Assembly: GCA_022572805.1 (NCBI GenBank)
Contig: JACZVF010000004.1
Location: 1 to 32,978, forward strand
Direction: 5' to 3'
Source of the DNA: Chloroflexota bacterium
GTDB taxonomy: Bacteria; Chloroflexota; Dehalococcoidia; Lucifugimonadales; JADFKI01
DNA: 32,978 nt
Shown here: positions 7,351 to 15,472 of the stretch, piece after piece
How positions within the stretch are numbered: the first letter of the stretch is position 1
Layout: each line of letters opens with the position of its first letter
Notes under the pieces: model-generated
The model's database searches: none
What the model was told of the DNA's origin: nothing
What the model saw: only the letters and a program-made list of their open reading frames with translations
Program-made: the position numbers and the translations under genes

Positions 7351-8694
7351 ATGGACATGACCAACCAGACTGGGCATATCGACGAGGAGCTTCAGCTTCT
7401 CAAGACCGAAATCAAGCAGGTCCTGCATAACGTCCAGGAGAACGTCTTTAACGCCCAGGACCCCTTTGGCGACCTGCCCTCCGCCAATGCAACGCAGGAG
7501 TTCGCATCTCTGGCTGAAAGCCAGGGGGCGGACGCCCACGCAGATTTCGTTGCCGGCGCGGGCGGTGGAAACGGACAGGCAATTCCGGATTTTTCACCGG
7601 CCACAGAAGGCCAGCCGCCGAGTTCCGGCACGGCGGAGCGCGATGGAGGAATAGCTCAGGCCTCGCCTGCCGAGCTCTCCGATTTTCTCGCCTCCGACGG
7701 CAATCAGGTTGCTGCGCCTGCGGGACCCGTGAGGCCCGGGCCGGCACAGGAGCCGGACCCAGGGCCGGGCTCAACGGAGGCAGCAGGAGACCTGAATGAG
7801 ACATCCCAGTCACAGGACTCCCCATACCGAGACATGAACGCTGGCAGGTCAACCGCGGAGGCGCCGTCCCAGAGTACGCCTAACTCGGCGTTATCTTCCA
7901 GCCCGGGATTCGAGGTATCCGCAATGGAAACTGCGGATGCTCCCGTCGATACCGTGCAGCAGGTGCATTCAATGTCGGAGCCGCAAATGGCGATAACGCC
8001 TAAAGATCTCGAAATGGACCCACAAGCGTCGATTGACGCGCTATTGGCCCAGCAAACGGCAAATCCGCCGCCTGAGACGGTCCCGGAGCCGCCGATGCAA
8101 GATGCCTCGGTCAATGTGGGACTCGATAACCCCGCTGAGCACGCCGAGGCCGGATTGCACATGAACGGCCTTCCCAACGACGAGGACCCCAACACGGGCA
8201 GTGTGCCTCCTTCGCATACGCCAAAGCCCCTTGATGTCCCGGACGCCGTAGAGGATAACAACCATCAGCCCAAGAGACCTCCGCCGCAGGACACGTTCTC
8301 CAGGGCGGCGCTTACTTACGCCTTGAGCCCTTCACATGGCGGAGGCCACGGCGAACAGAAATCGGGCGACGAGTCCATGGACCTGCTGACTATCGCAGGC
8401 CTGGCCCAATGGGCACACGGAGTCCTTCAACGTTACGGAAAAGAGTACCTGTCGGCAATACTGGAGATATCCCAGCTGACCGGCCGCATTACCAAGGAAA
8501 CTCAGGAAATCATAATGGCCATCGCGCCACTGCTTGAGTCCGTCGCCACCGATAAGGCTATCCCGGCCAAGCAGATCGTTTCCATGTTGTTGCAGCTGGA
8601 CGCCTTCCTGGGAACGGTTTCCGCCAGCGACAGCCGGCTGCTTCCGTTTCTGCTGCAGGATGACATGGAGGTGTTCCCATTAATCCGGCCATAA
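7351..8694 (+). CDS. arlCDE: Archaellum cytoplasmic-ring protein, ArlC/D/E-like
   Basis: In archaea ArlC/D/E form the cytosolic ring that links the motor to chemotaxis input. The 447-residue product has a short predicted helix at the N-terminus (residues about 9-35, IDEELQLLKTEIKQVL). A very long Pro/Ala/Asp/Glu-rich and presumably disordered stretch covers about 45-335. A compact C-terminal domain begins at M343: LLTIAGLAQWAHGVL, then YGKEYLSAILEISQLTGRIT. This matches the FlaD/E C-terminal domain pattern of a helix with a Leu-rich Trp motif, a conserved Gly, then a helix ending Thr/Trp-Gly-x-Ile-(T/S). About 50 further residues follow. AGGGG lies just upstream of the ATG. Adjacent archaellin, ArlF/G and ArlJ genes support the call. 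The length of the linker is unusual. Confidence 0.75.
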   Translation: MDMTNQTGHIDEELQLLKTEIKQVLHNVQENVFNAQDPFGDLPSANATQEFASLAESQGADAHADFVAGAGGGNGQAIPDFSPATEGQPPSSGTAERDGGIAQASPAELSDFLASDGNQVAAPAGPVRPGPAQEPDPGPGSTEAAGDLNETSQSQDSPYRDMNAGRSTAEAPSQSTPNSALSSSPGFEVSAMETADAPVDTVQQVHSMSEPQMAITPKDLEMDPQASIDALLAQQTANPPPETVPEPPMQDASVNVGLDNPAEHAEAGLHMNGLPNDEDPNTGSVPPSHTPKPLDVPDAVEDNNHQPKRPPPQDTFSRAALTYALSPSHGGGHGEQKSGDESMDLLTIAGLAQWAHGVLQRYGKEYLSAILEISQLTGRITKETQEIIMAIAPLLESVATDKAIPAKQIVSMLLQLDAFLGTVSASDSRLLPFLLQDDMEVFPLIRP

Positions 8695-8699
8695 GCACA

Positions 8700-9209
8700 A
8701 TGATGCTCACCATAGCCGGAATAGCCAGCCTGGCGGCGGTTTTCAACGCTATTTTCCCCGCGCTGACCAGAAGCTCGGGGGCGATAGTAACCTCCAGCGC
8801 AAAAATCGATGAACGCCTGAGAAGCGATATCGAAATCATACATGCCGTGGGCGAGCTCGACTCCAGCGGTTCGTTTGCCGATTCCAGCCCCACCAACGGC
8901 GTTTTTGAAATTTTCGTCTGGGTAAAGAATGTAGGCGATACTCGGATAACTTCCATCGAAAACACAGATGTGTTCTTTGGGAAGGTCGGTAGTTTTTCCC
9001 GCATACCTCACCTTGTGGAGGTAGAAGCAGGCGTCTACCCCAGATGGAGTCACGATGTGGAAGGAAGCGCCAACGACACCGAACTCAACCCCAGGGATAC
9101 GTTGAAAATAACCATCGACTTCGACACGGTCACACAGAGTCAGGGGAGCTACGACATAAAGGTAACGGTCCCTAACGGTGTCACAGACGAATATTTTTTC
9201 AGCATGTAG
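8700..9209 (+). CDS. Archaellum stator-type protein, ArlF/ArlG family (probably ArlG-like)
   Basis: The product has one N-terminal hydrophobic helix (LTIAGIASLAAVFNAIFPAL) and an extracytoplasmic beta-rich domain with DIEIIHAVGEL, FEIFVWVKNVGDTRI and a C-terminal VTVPNGVTDEYFF. The helix plus immunoglobulin-like domain and the VKN-G motif are typical of ArlF/ArlG, which form the stator contacting the cell envelope. The RSDIEII-VKNxG pattern fits ArlG better than ArlF, but I cannot settle this by eye. The ATG at 8700 has no ribosome-binding site. In the same frame an ATT at 8679 sits five bases after GGAGGTG inside the preceding gene and would add seven residues (INPAIST). Initiation at that rare codon, coupled to arlCDE translation, is possible. 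Confidence 0.72.
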   Translation: MMLTIAGIASLAAVFNAIFPALTRSSGAIVTSSAKIDERLRSDIEIIHAVGELDSSGSFADSSPTNGVFEIFVWVKNVGDTRITSIENTDVFFGKVGSFSRIPHLVEVEAGVYPRWSHDVEGSANDTELNPRDTLKITIDFDTVTQSQGSYDIKVTVPNGVTDEYFFSM

Positions 9210-9271
9210 GAACGTGGCCGCACAAATCGGCCATGTGGACCCGCCGTTTTGATAGCTAAGGGTTCGCCAAT

Positions 9272-9808
9272 ATGACCAACGTAATCATCGGTGCATTCGT
9301 AATAGCGGTGATTTTGGGCGCCTCAATGTTGCTTGCAAACGCTGCATTGTCTTCGGTAAGCAACTTGGCCGTCGGCTGGGACAGGATGATGGACCGCAAG
9401 GAGGACATAACGAGGACCAAGTTGACGTTGTTGTCCGTTGACCCCAATGCATCCAGCACGATTATCGAGGTGTCCATTCGAAATTCGGGGCAAACGTCTC
9501 TGGGTAATTTCGACAAGTGGGATGTGATGATTCGGTACTATGCCACATCCAACGACACCGATCTTAACTTGGAATGGATGTCCTACGTGGCTACCAGCAC
9601 GCCGGCAACGCTCCAATGGACCGTCGAGGGAATCTATTCAGACGCCGCGACCAGAGTGAAGGAGACATACGAGCCCAATCTGCTCAATCCAGGCGAAGAG
9701 ATGATATTGCGTGCCAATGTGACGCCGGCGATCCCTGCCGGCACCAACAACGCAATAAGTATTGGAACGCCCAACGGTGTCTCGATACCAGCGCCATTTT
9801 CACGTTAA
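9272..9808 (+). CDS. Archaellum stator-type protein, ArlF/ArlG family (probably ArlF-like)
   Basis: The 178-residue product has an N-terminal membrane helix (VIIGAFVIAVILGASMLLA), a short charged linker (DRKEDITRTKLTLL) and a secreted beta-sandwich. The beta-sandwich contains IIEVSIRNSGQTSL, KWDVMIRYY and LNPGEEMILRANV. In archaeal ArlF the signature is an N-terminal helix followed by a domain with a Tx-beta-NtGxxxL pattern and a late PGE strand, and that is what is seen here. The family anchors the motor to the envelope; in archaea it binds the S-layer. AAGGG lies nine bases before the ATG. It sits between the other ArlF/G-like gene and arlJ, the same neighbourhood as in archaea except that arlH and arlI are missing between them. 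A signal-like N-terminus of the pilin type is not obvious. Confidence 0.7.
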   Translation: MTNVIIGAFVIAVILGASMLLANAALSSVSNLAVGWDRMMDRKEDITRTKLTLLSVDPNASSTIIEVSIRNSGQTSLGNFDKWDVMIRYYATSNDTDLNLEWMSYVATSTPATLQWTVEGIYSDAATRVKETYEPNLLNPGEEMILRANVTPAIPAGTNNAISIGTPNGVSIPAPFSR

Positions 9809-9832
9809 CACCGGACTTAATATCAAATAGCC

Positions 9833-11404
9833 ATGGTAACCTCAATTAAATTGCCAATAAAGTTCTGGAAGAAGGACTCCGGCGTTGCGGAGCCCTCTGA
9901 AGCCGCGCGCAAGCCGAAACAGAAAATCAACAAGCCCAGCGATCGCAACCTACAGTTCGACCTCTTCGCTCAGTTGACGTACATGGCGGCCATAGCCACG
10001 GCGCGTATTTCCCGCTCGGAGCTATTTGAAAGCGCCTGCAAGCTGCCTTACTCATCCACGCCCTACTTTCGGCAGGTTCACTTCCTGGCCGAAAAGGTGG
10101 GGATCGACTACGCCGAGGCGTGCCGTATGATCGCCGAGCGCACGAAGGTTGAAGAGATTAGAGGTTTCCTGCTAAGACTTTCCGGCGCGTTGGCATCCGG
10201 CGAAGACGAAGAGGAGTTTCTGAAGCGCGAGGCCGGCGTTATCGCCGACAACTTCACCAACCGCTATGAGCGGGACGTGGAGTCCCTGAAGAAATGGACA
10301 GACGCCTACGTCACGCTGGTCGTGGCGGCCGGCCTTATCGTGATCGTATCGGTAATTTCGATGATGATTTACGACGTAGGCACCGGCATGATCGTAGGGA
10401 TAGCCTTCACCATGGTGTTGGTAACCTGCCTGGGTGCGTGGATTCTGTATATCAGCTCGCCTCATGAGGTGAAAACAAGGGTTAAAGGCCCGACCTCCAG
10501 GTTGCAAATAATGGCGACGAAATTATTCGTCATGTTGGGACCGCTGGCTGCGACCGTGGCGGCGCTGATGTTCCTGGCCGGTTTTAGCCTGGGCTCCATT
10601 TTGATAGCAGGTGGAGCGATCCTGTTCCTGCCAGGATTCTTGATGAACAGGAACGACGGCAAGCTTAGCAAAATAGACTATGACATTCCCACAGTCGTGC
10701 GGGTGTTAGGCGGGGTAACGTCTGCCATCGGCACCACGGTTACGCAGGCGCTGGGACAGATAGACAAGCGTTCCATGGGTGTGCTCACGCCTGAGATGAA
10801 CCGTCTACGCTACCGATTGGACGCAGGCATAGACCCAAAGGCGTGTTGGGACAGGTTCGTCGATGAGACCGGGAGCGAGCTGGTAGAGCGCACGATATGC
10901 ATGTTCTGGGACGCCTTGAGCATGGGCGCGGACCCGGGGAAGGCCGGCGAGGCATCGTCGGTGTTCGCCGCTAGAATAGCCCACCTTCGAGCCACGCGAA
11001 GCATGGTTGCCGTCACGTTCCAGTGGCTTATTCTCCCCCTGCACATCGCCATGGTGGGTCTGATGCTGTTCATACCGCAAATCATGACAATGTTCACGGA
11101 GATGATCAACCAGAGCGCCGAGGTGCTCACCAGCAATTCGAACTCCAGCCTACCCAACTCCAGCGTGCCCATTGGGGAACTGTTTGCATTCGGCAACGTG
11201 GACCTGACGATTATTAACATCCTGGTCACCTTCGTAGTGCTGGTGCTGACCGCAGCAAACGCCTTCGCGCCCAAGGCCGCGGGCGGTGGGCATAATCTAA
11301 GGATCGTTTACAACCTCTCAATCATGATGATTATCACCGGGGCGCTGATGCTGGCGATCCCCGTATTCACCAGGTCCATTTTCCAGTCCATAGTTGATAC
11401 GTAA
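9833..11404 (+). CDS. arlJ: Archaellum membrane platform protein ArlJ
   Basis: ArlJ is the polytopic membrane platform on which the ATPase ArlI acts to assemble and rotate the filament; it belongs to the TadC/GspF superfamily. The 523-residue product has a cytoplasmic N-domain with the family's characteristic stretch: LFAQLTYMAAIATA, the AERTK region, GALASGEDEEEFLKREA and then RYERDVESLKKWTDAYVTL. Membrane segments lie at about 157-207 (two), 228-270 (two), 399-420, 461-484 and 495-513. A second cytoplasmic domain at about 280-395 includes GGVTSAIGTTVTQALGQID. Length and topology fit ArlJ rather than the roughly 300-residue TadC. No clear ribosome-binding site precedes the ATG at 9833, only 24 bases after the previous stop, so coupling is likely. 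Confidence 0.85.
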   Translation: MVTSIKLPIKFWKKDSGVAEPSEAARKPKQKINKPSDRNLQFDLFAQLTYMAAIATARISRSELFESACKLPYSSTPYFRQVHFLAEKVGIDYAEACRMIAERTKVEEIRGFLLRLSGALASGEDEEEFLKREAGVIADNFTNRYERDVESLKKWTDAYVTLVVAAGLIVIVSVISMMIYDVGTGMIVGIAFTMVLVTCLGAWILYISSPHEVKTRVKGPTSRLQIMATKLFVMLGPLAATVAALMFLAGFSLGSILIAGGAILFLPGFLMNRNDGKLSKIDYDIPTVVRVLGGVTSAIGTTVTQALGQIDKRSMGVLTPEMNRLRYRLDAGIDPKACWDRFVDETGSELVERTICMFWDALSMGADPGKAGEASSVFAARIAHLRATRSMVAVTFQWLILPLHIAMVGLMLFIPQIMTMFTEMINQSAEVLTSNSNSSLPNSSVPIGELFAFGNVDLTIINILVTFVVLVLTAANAFAPKAAGGGHNLRIVYNLSIMMIITGALMLAIPVFTRSIFQSIVDT

Positions 11405-11482
11405 TTGGGCTAGCCACCGCATTTCGCTGCCGGCGGGATGAGCCGGCCAAGGGTACCGGTCGATTCCGGTAGAGGTGACAAG

Positions 11483-11887
11483 ATGCCGATGTTCGGCCAA
11501 AAAAAGAAAGACAAGAAGGAAAAGACCGGTCAGGGCTCCTCTCCTGATGTCGACAACGTAGACGACTCGTCGCTAGAAAACGACGAAGACGACGATGATA
11601 ATGGCATAAACGACCTGTTGGGCAACGCCGATGAAGACGGCTCCTCAGGCGAAGGCTCCGGTGAGGACGAAGACGGCAATGACGCTCTCGCAGGAATCGG
11701 CATGGATGATGACGATGACGATGACGGGATGGATTCCGACCTCATGGATATTTTCAGCAGCGAGGCCGAGGAGGCTGACATCGACCTCGCCGCCCTGACA
11801 AGCGGACTGGAACCTGTGGATGCGTCATCCCTGCTAATACAGGCGCAATCAGTAGTGGCAGCCCTACGAAGAAAGCTGTACGGCTAA
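11483..11887 (+). CDS. Short acidic protein of unknown function in the archaellum operon
   Basis: This 134-residue protein starts at the ATG at 11483 behind GAGGTGA. It has a basic N-terminal tip (MPMFGQKKKDKKEK) and a long run dominated by Asp, Glu, Gly and Ser (including DDDDDDDGMD). It ends in an ordered-looking C-terminal helix-forming segment of about 40 residues (DIDLAALTSGLEPVDAS, then QSVVAALRRKLYG). I do not recognise a family. The conserved-looking C-terminus with a disordered acidic tether suggests an adaptor that docks on a partner, for instance the kinase encoded 22 bases downstream or the ArlCDE ring. That is inference from context only. Confidence 0.6.
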   Translation: MPMFGQKKKDKKEKTGQGSSPDVDNVDDSSLENDEDDDDNGINDLLGNADEDGSSGEGSGEDEDGNDALAGIGMDDDDDDDGMDSDLMDIFSSEAEEADIDLAALTSGLEPVDASSLLIQAQSVVAALRRKLYG

Positions 11888-11909
11888 TAATCTCGCAAGG
11901 TTGAAAGCA

Positions 11910-13538
11910 ATGAATGACTTTGAAGGAAACAGAACCTCCCGGTCAGGCGCCCCCGAACAGATAGCCGCGCCGGACGTGGACAATGATAGGCCTGGGGCGA
12001 ATAATAAGTTCATGCCCGAGATGGTGAAACAAGTAGAGGCCCTGAGCGAGGCGAACATGCTAAGCCGGGCCATCATAGACCACTTGAGCCACGCCCTGGT
12101 GGTGGTGGACAGGTCCATGCGTGTAATCCACACCAACCTGCGGTTTAGAAGTCTATTCAGCGTGAACGAAGATGTCGCGCAGATGGGGATCACGATAGGC
12201 AAGGTCATGGATGACGAGTCGTTGACCGGCATCATTCAGCATTGCGTGAAGTCCGGGGAGCCTTTGCGGGAGATGGAATACACGTGCAGCGCCAGGGCCG
12301 ACGAGGAAGCCAGACAGTTCCTGCTGGACATATCTCTTTTCGTAATACCGTCGAACAAGGAACGGATACTGCTCTCTTTCGACGAAATTACCGAGTGGAA
12401 GCAGCGCCAGAACCAGGTGACGGAGGCAAGCCGCCTCGTTTCGATCGGGGAGATGGCAGCCGGCATCGCGCACGAGATAAACAACCCTCTGGCAGCCGTC
12501 ATGGGCTTCGCCCAGCTAGCAATGCGGCGGAACGTGGATGATTCTATTCGGCGAGACCTGGACAAAATACTGGCCGAGTCCAAGAGGGCTTCGAAGATAA
12601 TAGCCAATCTTCAGTCGTTCGCCAGAAGGTACAAACCCAGGCAAGAGCCGGTCAACGTGATTGAAATCCTTCAGAAGGTGCTTGAGTTCCGGTCCTACGA
12701 GTCGCAGGTGAGCAATATTGCCGTGGCGATGAAGTTCGACCCGCGCACACCCCTGGTCATGGGCGACGAGCACCAGTTGGACCAGGTATTTCTCAACATA
12801 GTGATTAATGCCGAACACATGATGTTCATAACCAACGGCGGCGGCAACCTGAATATCGAGATTGGACTCCATGACGATAAAGTATTCATCTCTTTCGAGG
12901 ACGATGGCCCCGGCATAGAGCCGGATGTCCTGCCCAAGATATTCGATCCCTTCTTCACTACGAAGGAGGTCGGCAAGGGCACGGGGCTTGGCCTGAGCAT
13001 CTGCTATGGCATAGTCCACGAGCATGGCGGAATCATCCGGGTGAGCGGCACACCCGGCAACGGCGCGACATTCGTGGTGGAGCTGCCGGCGCCGGAAGTG
13101 GAACCCGGCGAGGAGTCCGCCGCCAAAGATAATACCCCAGAGACAGACAACGCCTGCAGACCGCTAAACGTGCTAATCGTGGACGACGAGCCCCTGGTGG
13201 TGGAGTTCCTGTCCAGAGTCCTGACGGAGTTTGGACACACTGTCGCGATGGCGGAAAACGGCAACTCCGTAATGGAAATGACCGATCTGGACAAATACGA
13301 TCTCATAATGCTGGACGTTCGTATGCCCGGCGTCGGAAGCGAAACGCTCTTCGATCATATCCGAGGGGTCTCAAACGACATTTCAAACCGGATATTGTAC
13401 ATAACAGGAGACGCAACTAATCCCGACACCCGAGCGTTCATTGCCGCGACGGGCAGTCCTGTGCTAACCAAGCCGTTCACGATTGAGGACCTGCTGACGG
13501 CGGTACGGCGTATAGCGGGCAAGAATCCGCCAAGTTAA
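11910..13538 (+). CDS. PAS-containing hybrid sensor histidine kinase with C-terminal receiver
   Basis: The product has 542 residues from the ATG at 11910; a TTG at 11901 is an alternative. It has no membrane segment and is therefore a cytosolic sensor. A short N-terminal part is followed by a PAS domain (about 55-165: IIDHLSHALVVVDRSMRVIH). A NtrB-like HisKA domain has the phospho-accepting H188 in GIAHEINNPLAAVMGFAQLA. The HATPase domain has the N box (FLNIVINAEHMM), G1 (EDDGPGIEP), F box (FDPFFTTKE) and G2 (GKGTGLGLSI). A full receiver domain follows from about 420, with D469 in MLDVRMPG and K521 in LTKPF. It sits in the archaellum operon and could tune archaellum output. No ligand can be deduced. 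Confidence 0.93.
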   Translation: MNDFEGNRTSRSGAPEQIAAPDVDNDRPGANNKFMPEMVKQVEALSEANMLSRAIIDHLSHALVVVDRSMRVIHTNLRFRSLFSVNEDVAQMGITIGKVMDDESLTGIIQHCVKSGEPLREMEYTCSARADEEARQFLLDISLFVIPSNKERILLSFDEITEWKQRQNQVTEASRLVSIGEMAAGIAHEINNPLAAVMGFAQLAMRRNVDDSIRRDLDKILAESKRASKIIANLQSFARRYKPRQEPVNVIEILQKVLEFRSYESQVSNIAVAMKFDPRTPLVMGDEHQLDQVFLNIVINAEHMMFITNGGGNLNIEIGLHDDKVFISFEDDGPGIEPDVLPKIFDPFFTTKEVGKGTGLGLSICYGIVHEHGGIIRVSGTPGNGATFVVELPAPEVEPGEESAAKDNTPETDNACRPLNVLIVDDEPLVVEFLSRVLTEFGHTVAMAENGNSVMEMTDLDKYDLIMLDVRMPGVGSETLFDHIRGVSNDISNRILYITGDATNPDTRAFIAATGSPVLTKPFTIEDLLTAVRRIAGKNPPS

Positions 13539-13597
13539 CAATCTACCGGGGCCTACCACCGATCCATGGGTAGCCGCGTTTGAACAGGAGGATCACA

Positions 13598-13993
13598 TTG
13601 GTCTCCAGAACAGTCAGGCAAGCGTTGATCGTCGAGGACAATAGTGAAATCGCCGAAGAACTGAAAACCATCCTCAGCGACATGGGCTATAAGGTAACGA
13701 CTCTGGATAATCCCGCGGAGGTAACGGACACTCTGGGGACGCATCAGTATGAGGTGGCACTGCTGAATATGCAGTTGCCGGACATGAGCTGGCGCGGAAC
13801 GTTCAATGCGATAAAGAGCGCCTCGCGCAGCACCACCGTGATCATGATGTCCAAAGAGGTCGACGAAGAGGCCAAGAGGACGGCGTTAACAGCGGGGGCC
13901 TACGTCACAATGGAAAGGCCCCTGGATGGGGCCAGACTCGTCAACCTGATATCTCCGAGGAACGACGGGATGTTCGTATCCCTGAAGAGCTAG
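13598..13993 (+). CDS. Stand-alone degenerate (pseudo-)receiver protein
   Basis: This 131-residue single receiver domain starts at TTG 13598, six bases after AGGAGG. The fold is intact (ALIVEDNSEIAEELKTIL, VALLNMQLPDM, TVIMMSKE, GAYVTMERPLDG), but the phospho-acceptor Asp is Asn (LLNMQLP). The usual Lys of the KP motif is also missing (MERP). It therefore probably cannot be phosphorylated in the usual way and may act as a constitutive or competing partner for the upstream hybrid kinase. It is last in the rightward operon and converges on the exchanger gene, with 15 bases between the stop codons. Confidence 0.85.
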   Translation: MVSRTVRQALIVEDNSEIAEELKTILSDMGYKVTTLDNPAEVTDTLGTHQYEVALLNMQLPDMSWRGTFNAIKSASRSTTVIMMSKEVDEEAKRTALTAGAYVTMERPLDGARLVNLISPRNDGMFVSLKS

Positions 13994-14008
13994 CAGGTAC
14001 CCGGCTTA

Positions 14009-15472
14009 TCAGTCCGAAGTCGGCCGCGGCGGGCTATAACCAAGTGGGGTAGTCCCGTCAGCCTCACTCGGCTTGACCGCCTCACCATCGGAATCGTGGC
14101 CAGCCAGCCGTCCCGTGCCCACGACGCTGCCGACCAGGGACCCGATTCTGGCCCTATCCCAGGCCACGACTACGGCGGCCAGGCCTACGTAAATGCCGGC
14201 CATGAGCCCGGGGACCAGCGCGTTTCCGCCCTGCGGGTACAGATACATCAGCATCCTGTGAGCGCAGAAGGTGACGAGCAGCGCTGCTGCGCTCCTCCCG
14301 GTCAGGGACAGCCTGGAAAGCAATATCACCGCCAGCAACGCCTGGGACATGGCCACAAGCACCTCAAGCCTCTGATGTTCTCCCAATGTCAGCACCTCCG
14401 GCGAGCCGTAGAGCGCGCCTCCGATTAAGGGCGCAAAGGGCAGCACTCCCAACACCAGCGTCCACAACGCCACCACGGTCAACACCAGTATCGATGTGGC
14501 CAAGGCGATGCGCCCATTCCAGACCATCATCGCCATCACAGCCACCAGCGGAGCCTTGGTCAGTATCGGCATCAGGTCTTGCAAATATGTGAAACCACTG
14601 GCGCCCCCACTTGCGCCGAGGCCCAGCGCATACATGCCGTCAGCAAATGTCGGCACCGCAAGGTAGACCACCGCGGTGGCGTACAGAACCAGCAGCGGCA
14701 TCACCCCAGGCGGAGATGACGGGACGGCATGAATGGGGTCGGCACGACGCTGGAACGGCCGCAAGCGAACCTGAGCGCTTCGATATTGCTGGAAGCCTTT
14801 CCAGGCCAGCACGCCGAACAAGAGCAGAAGCACAGGGGTGTCCAACGGCCAGACGTAGCCCTTAACGTAAACGAGGAATCCGTAAAAGACGACCATCAGC
14901 AGCAGGAGCAGCTCTATTCCCTGTGAGCTATGCAGCTCCAGGCGCGTACCGCCAGTTCGCAGCCTGTTGACCAGGTATAGCGCCGGCAGACCCACGCCAA
15001 TCAGATAGAAGCTAGAGCCGGTGATAGCCGAAAGGGATAAACCGCCGAAATCAGCCGAAAGCGGGCTGACGCCCATCCAAGCGTAGTAAGTATCGGAAGA
15101 GAACTCCGGCAAGACGGCCACGAATGCCACCATCAACAGGGCGGCCGCCCTGGGCAATCCGTCGATTCGATACAGCGACAGCGCCAGCACGACGGATGCC
15201 CCAAACATGGCGATGGCGGCGAGCATCGTGACGGCTGTCAACCCCAGGGATAGGCCACCAAAGACAGCAACGGCCAAGCCCGGCACCGTAAGCACCACGG
15301 CAACCGAAATCACGCTGAAGGAGTCGAATGAAAGGTTCTTCAATACGCCCGATCTCCACCACACCATTGCAACCGCGAGATTCCGCAATTGCGGAGCCGC
15401 CTGCACCCAGGCGCGGAGGATGTCTACACCCAGCAATAGTGGGTGGCATCCCCCTGCAAAGCATCGCAGCAT
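14009..15472 (-). CDS. Divergent CaCA-superfamily (sodium/calcium exchanger-like) membrane protein
   Basis: The product has up to 487 residues with about ten to twelve hydrophobic segments in two halves separated by a hydrophilic loop (RPFQRRADPIHAVPSSPPG). The first half holds an alpha-repeat-like motif, VLPEFSSDTYYAW, then ITGSSFYLIGVGLP. These parallel the family's LPE-x-xTS and GSN-x-x-N motifs. The second half has LTKAPLVAVMAMMVWNGR followed by ALATS, then LWTLVLGVLP. These parallel the exchangers' SEAPE and QWTLLVGTLP segments, but the key acidic residue after AP is Leu. The C-terminal 60 residues are soluble. The first 35 codons look non-homologous, so the ATG at 15367 may be the true start; neither start has a good ribosome-binding site. 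Transport activity is uncertain. Confidence 0.7.
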   Translation of the reverse strand: MLRCFAGGCHPLLLGVDILRAWVQAAPQLRNLAVAMVWWRSGVLKNLSFDSFSVISVAVVLTVPGLAVAVFGGLSLGLTAVTMLAAIAMFGASVVLALSLYRIDGLPRAAALLMVAFVAVLPEFSSDTYYAWMGVSPLSADFGGLSLSAITGSSFYLIGVGLPALYLVNRLRTGGTRLELHSSQGIELLLLLMVVFYGFLVYVKGYVWPLDTPVLLLLFGVLAWKGFQQYRSAQVRLRPFQRRADPIHAVPSSPPGVMPLLVLYATAVVYLAVPTFADGMYALGLGASGGASGFTYLQDLMPILTKAPLVAVMAMMVWNGRIALATSILVLTVVALWTLVLGVLPFAPLIGGALYGSPEVLTLGEHQRLEVLVAMSQALLAVILLSRLSLTGRSAAALLVTFCAHRMLMYLYPQGGNALVPGLMAGIYVGLAAVVVAWDRARIGSLVGSVVGTGRLAGHDSDGEAVKPSEADGTTPLGYSPPRPTSD

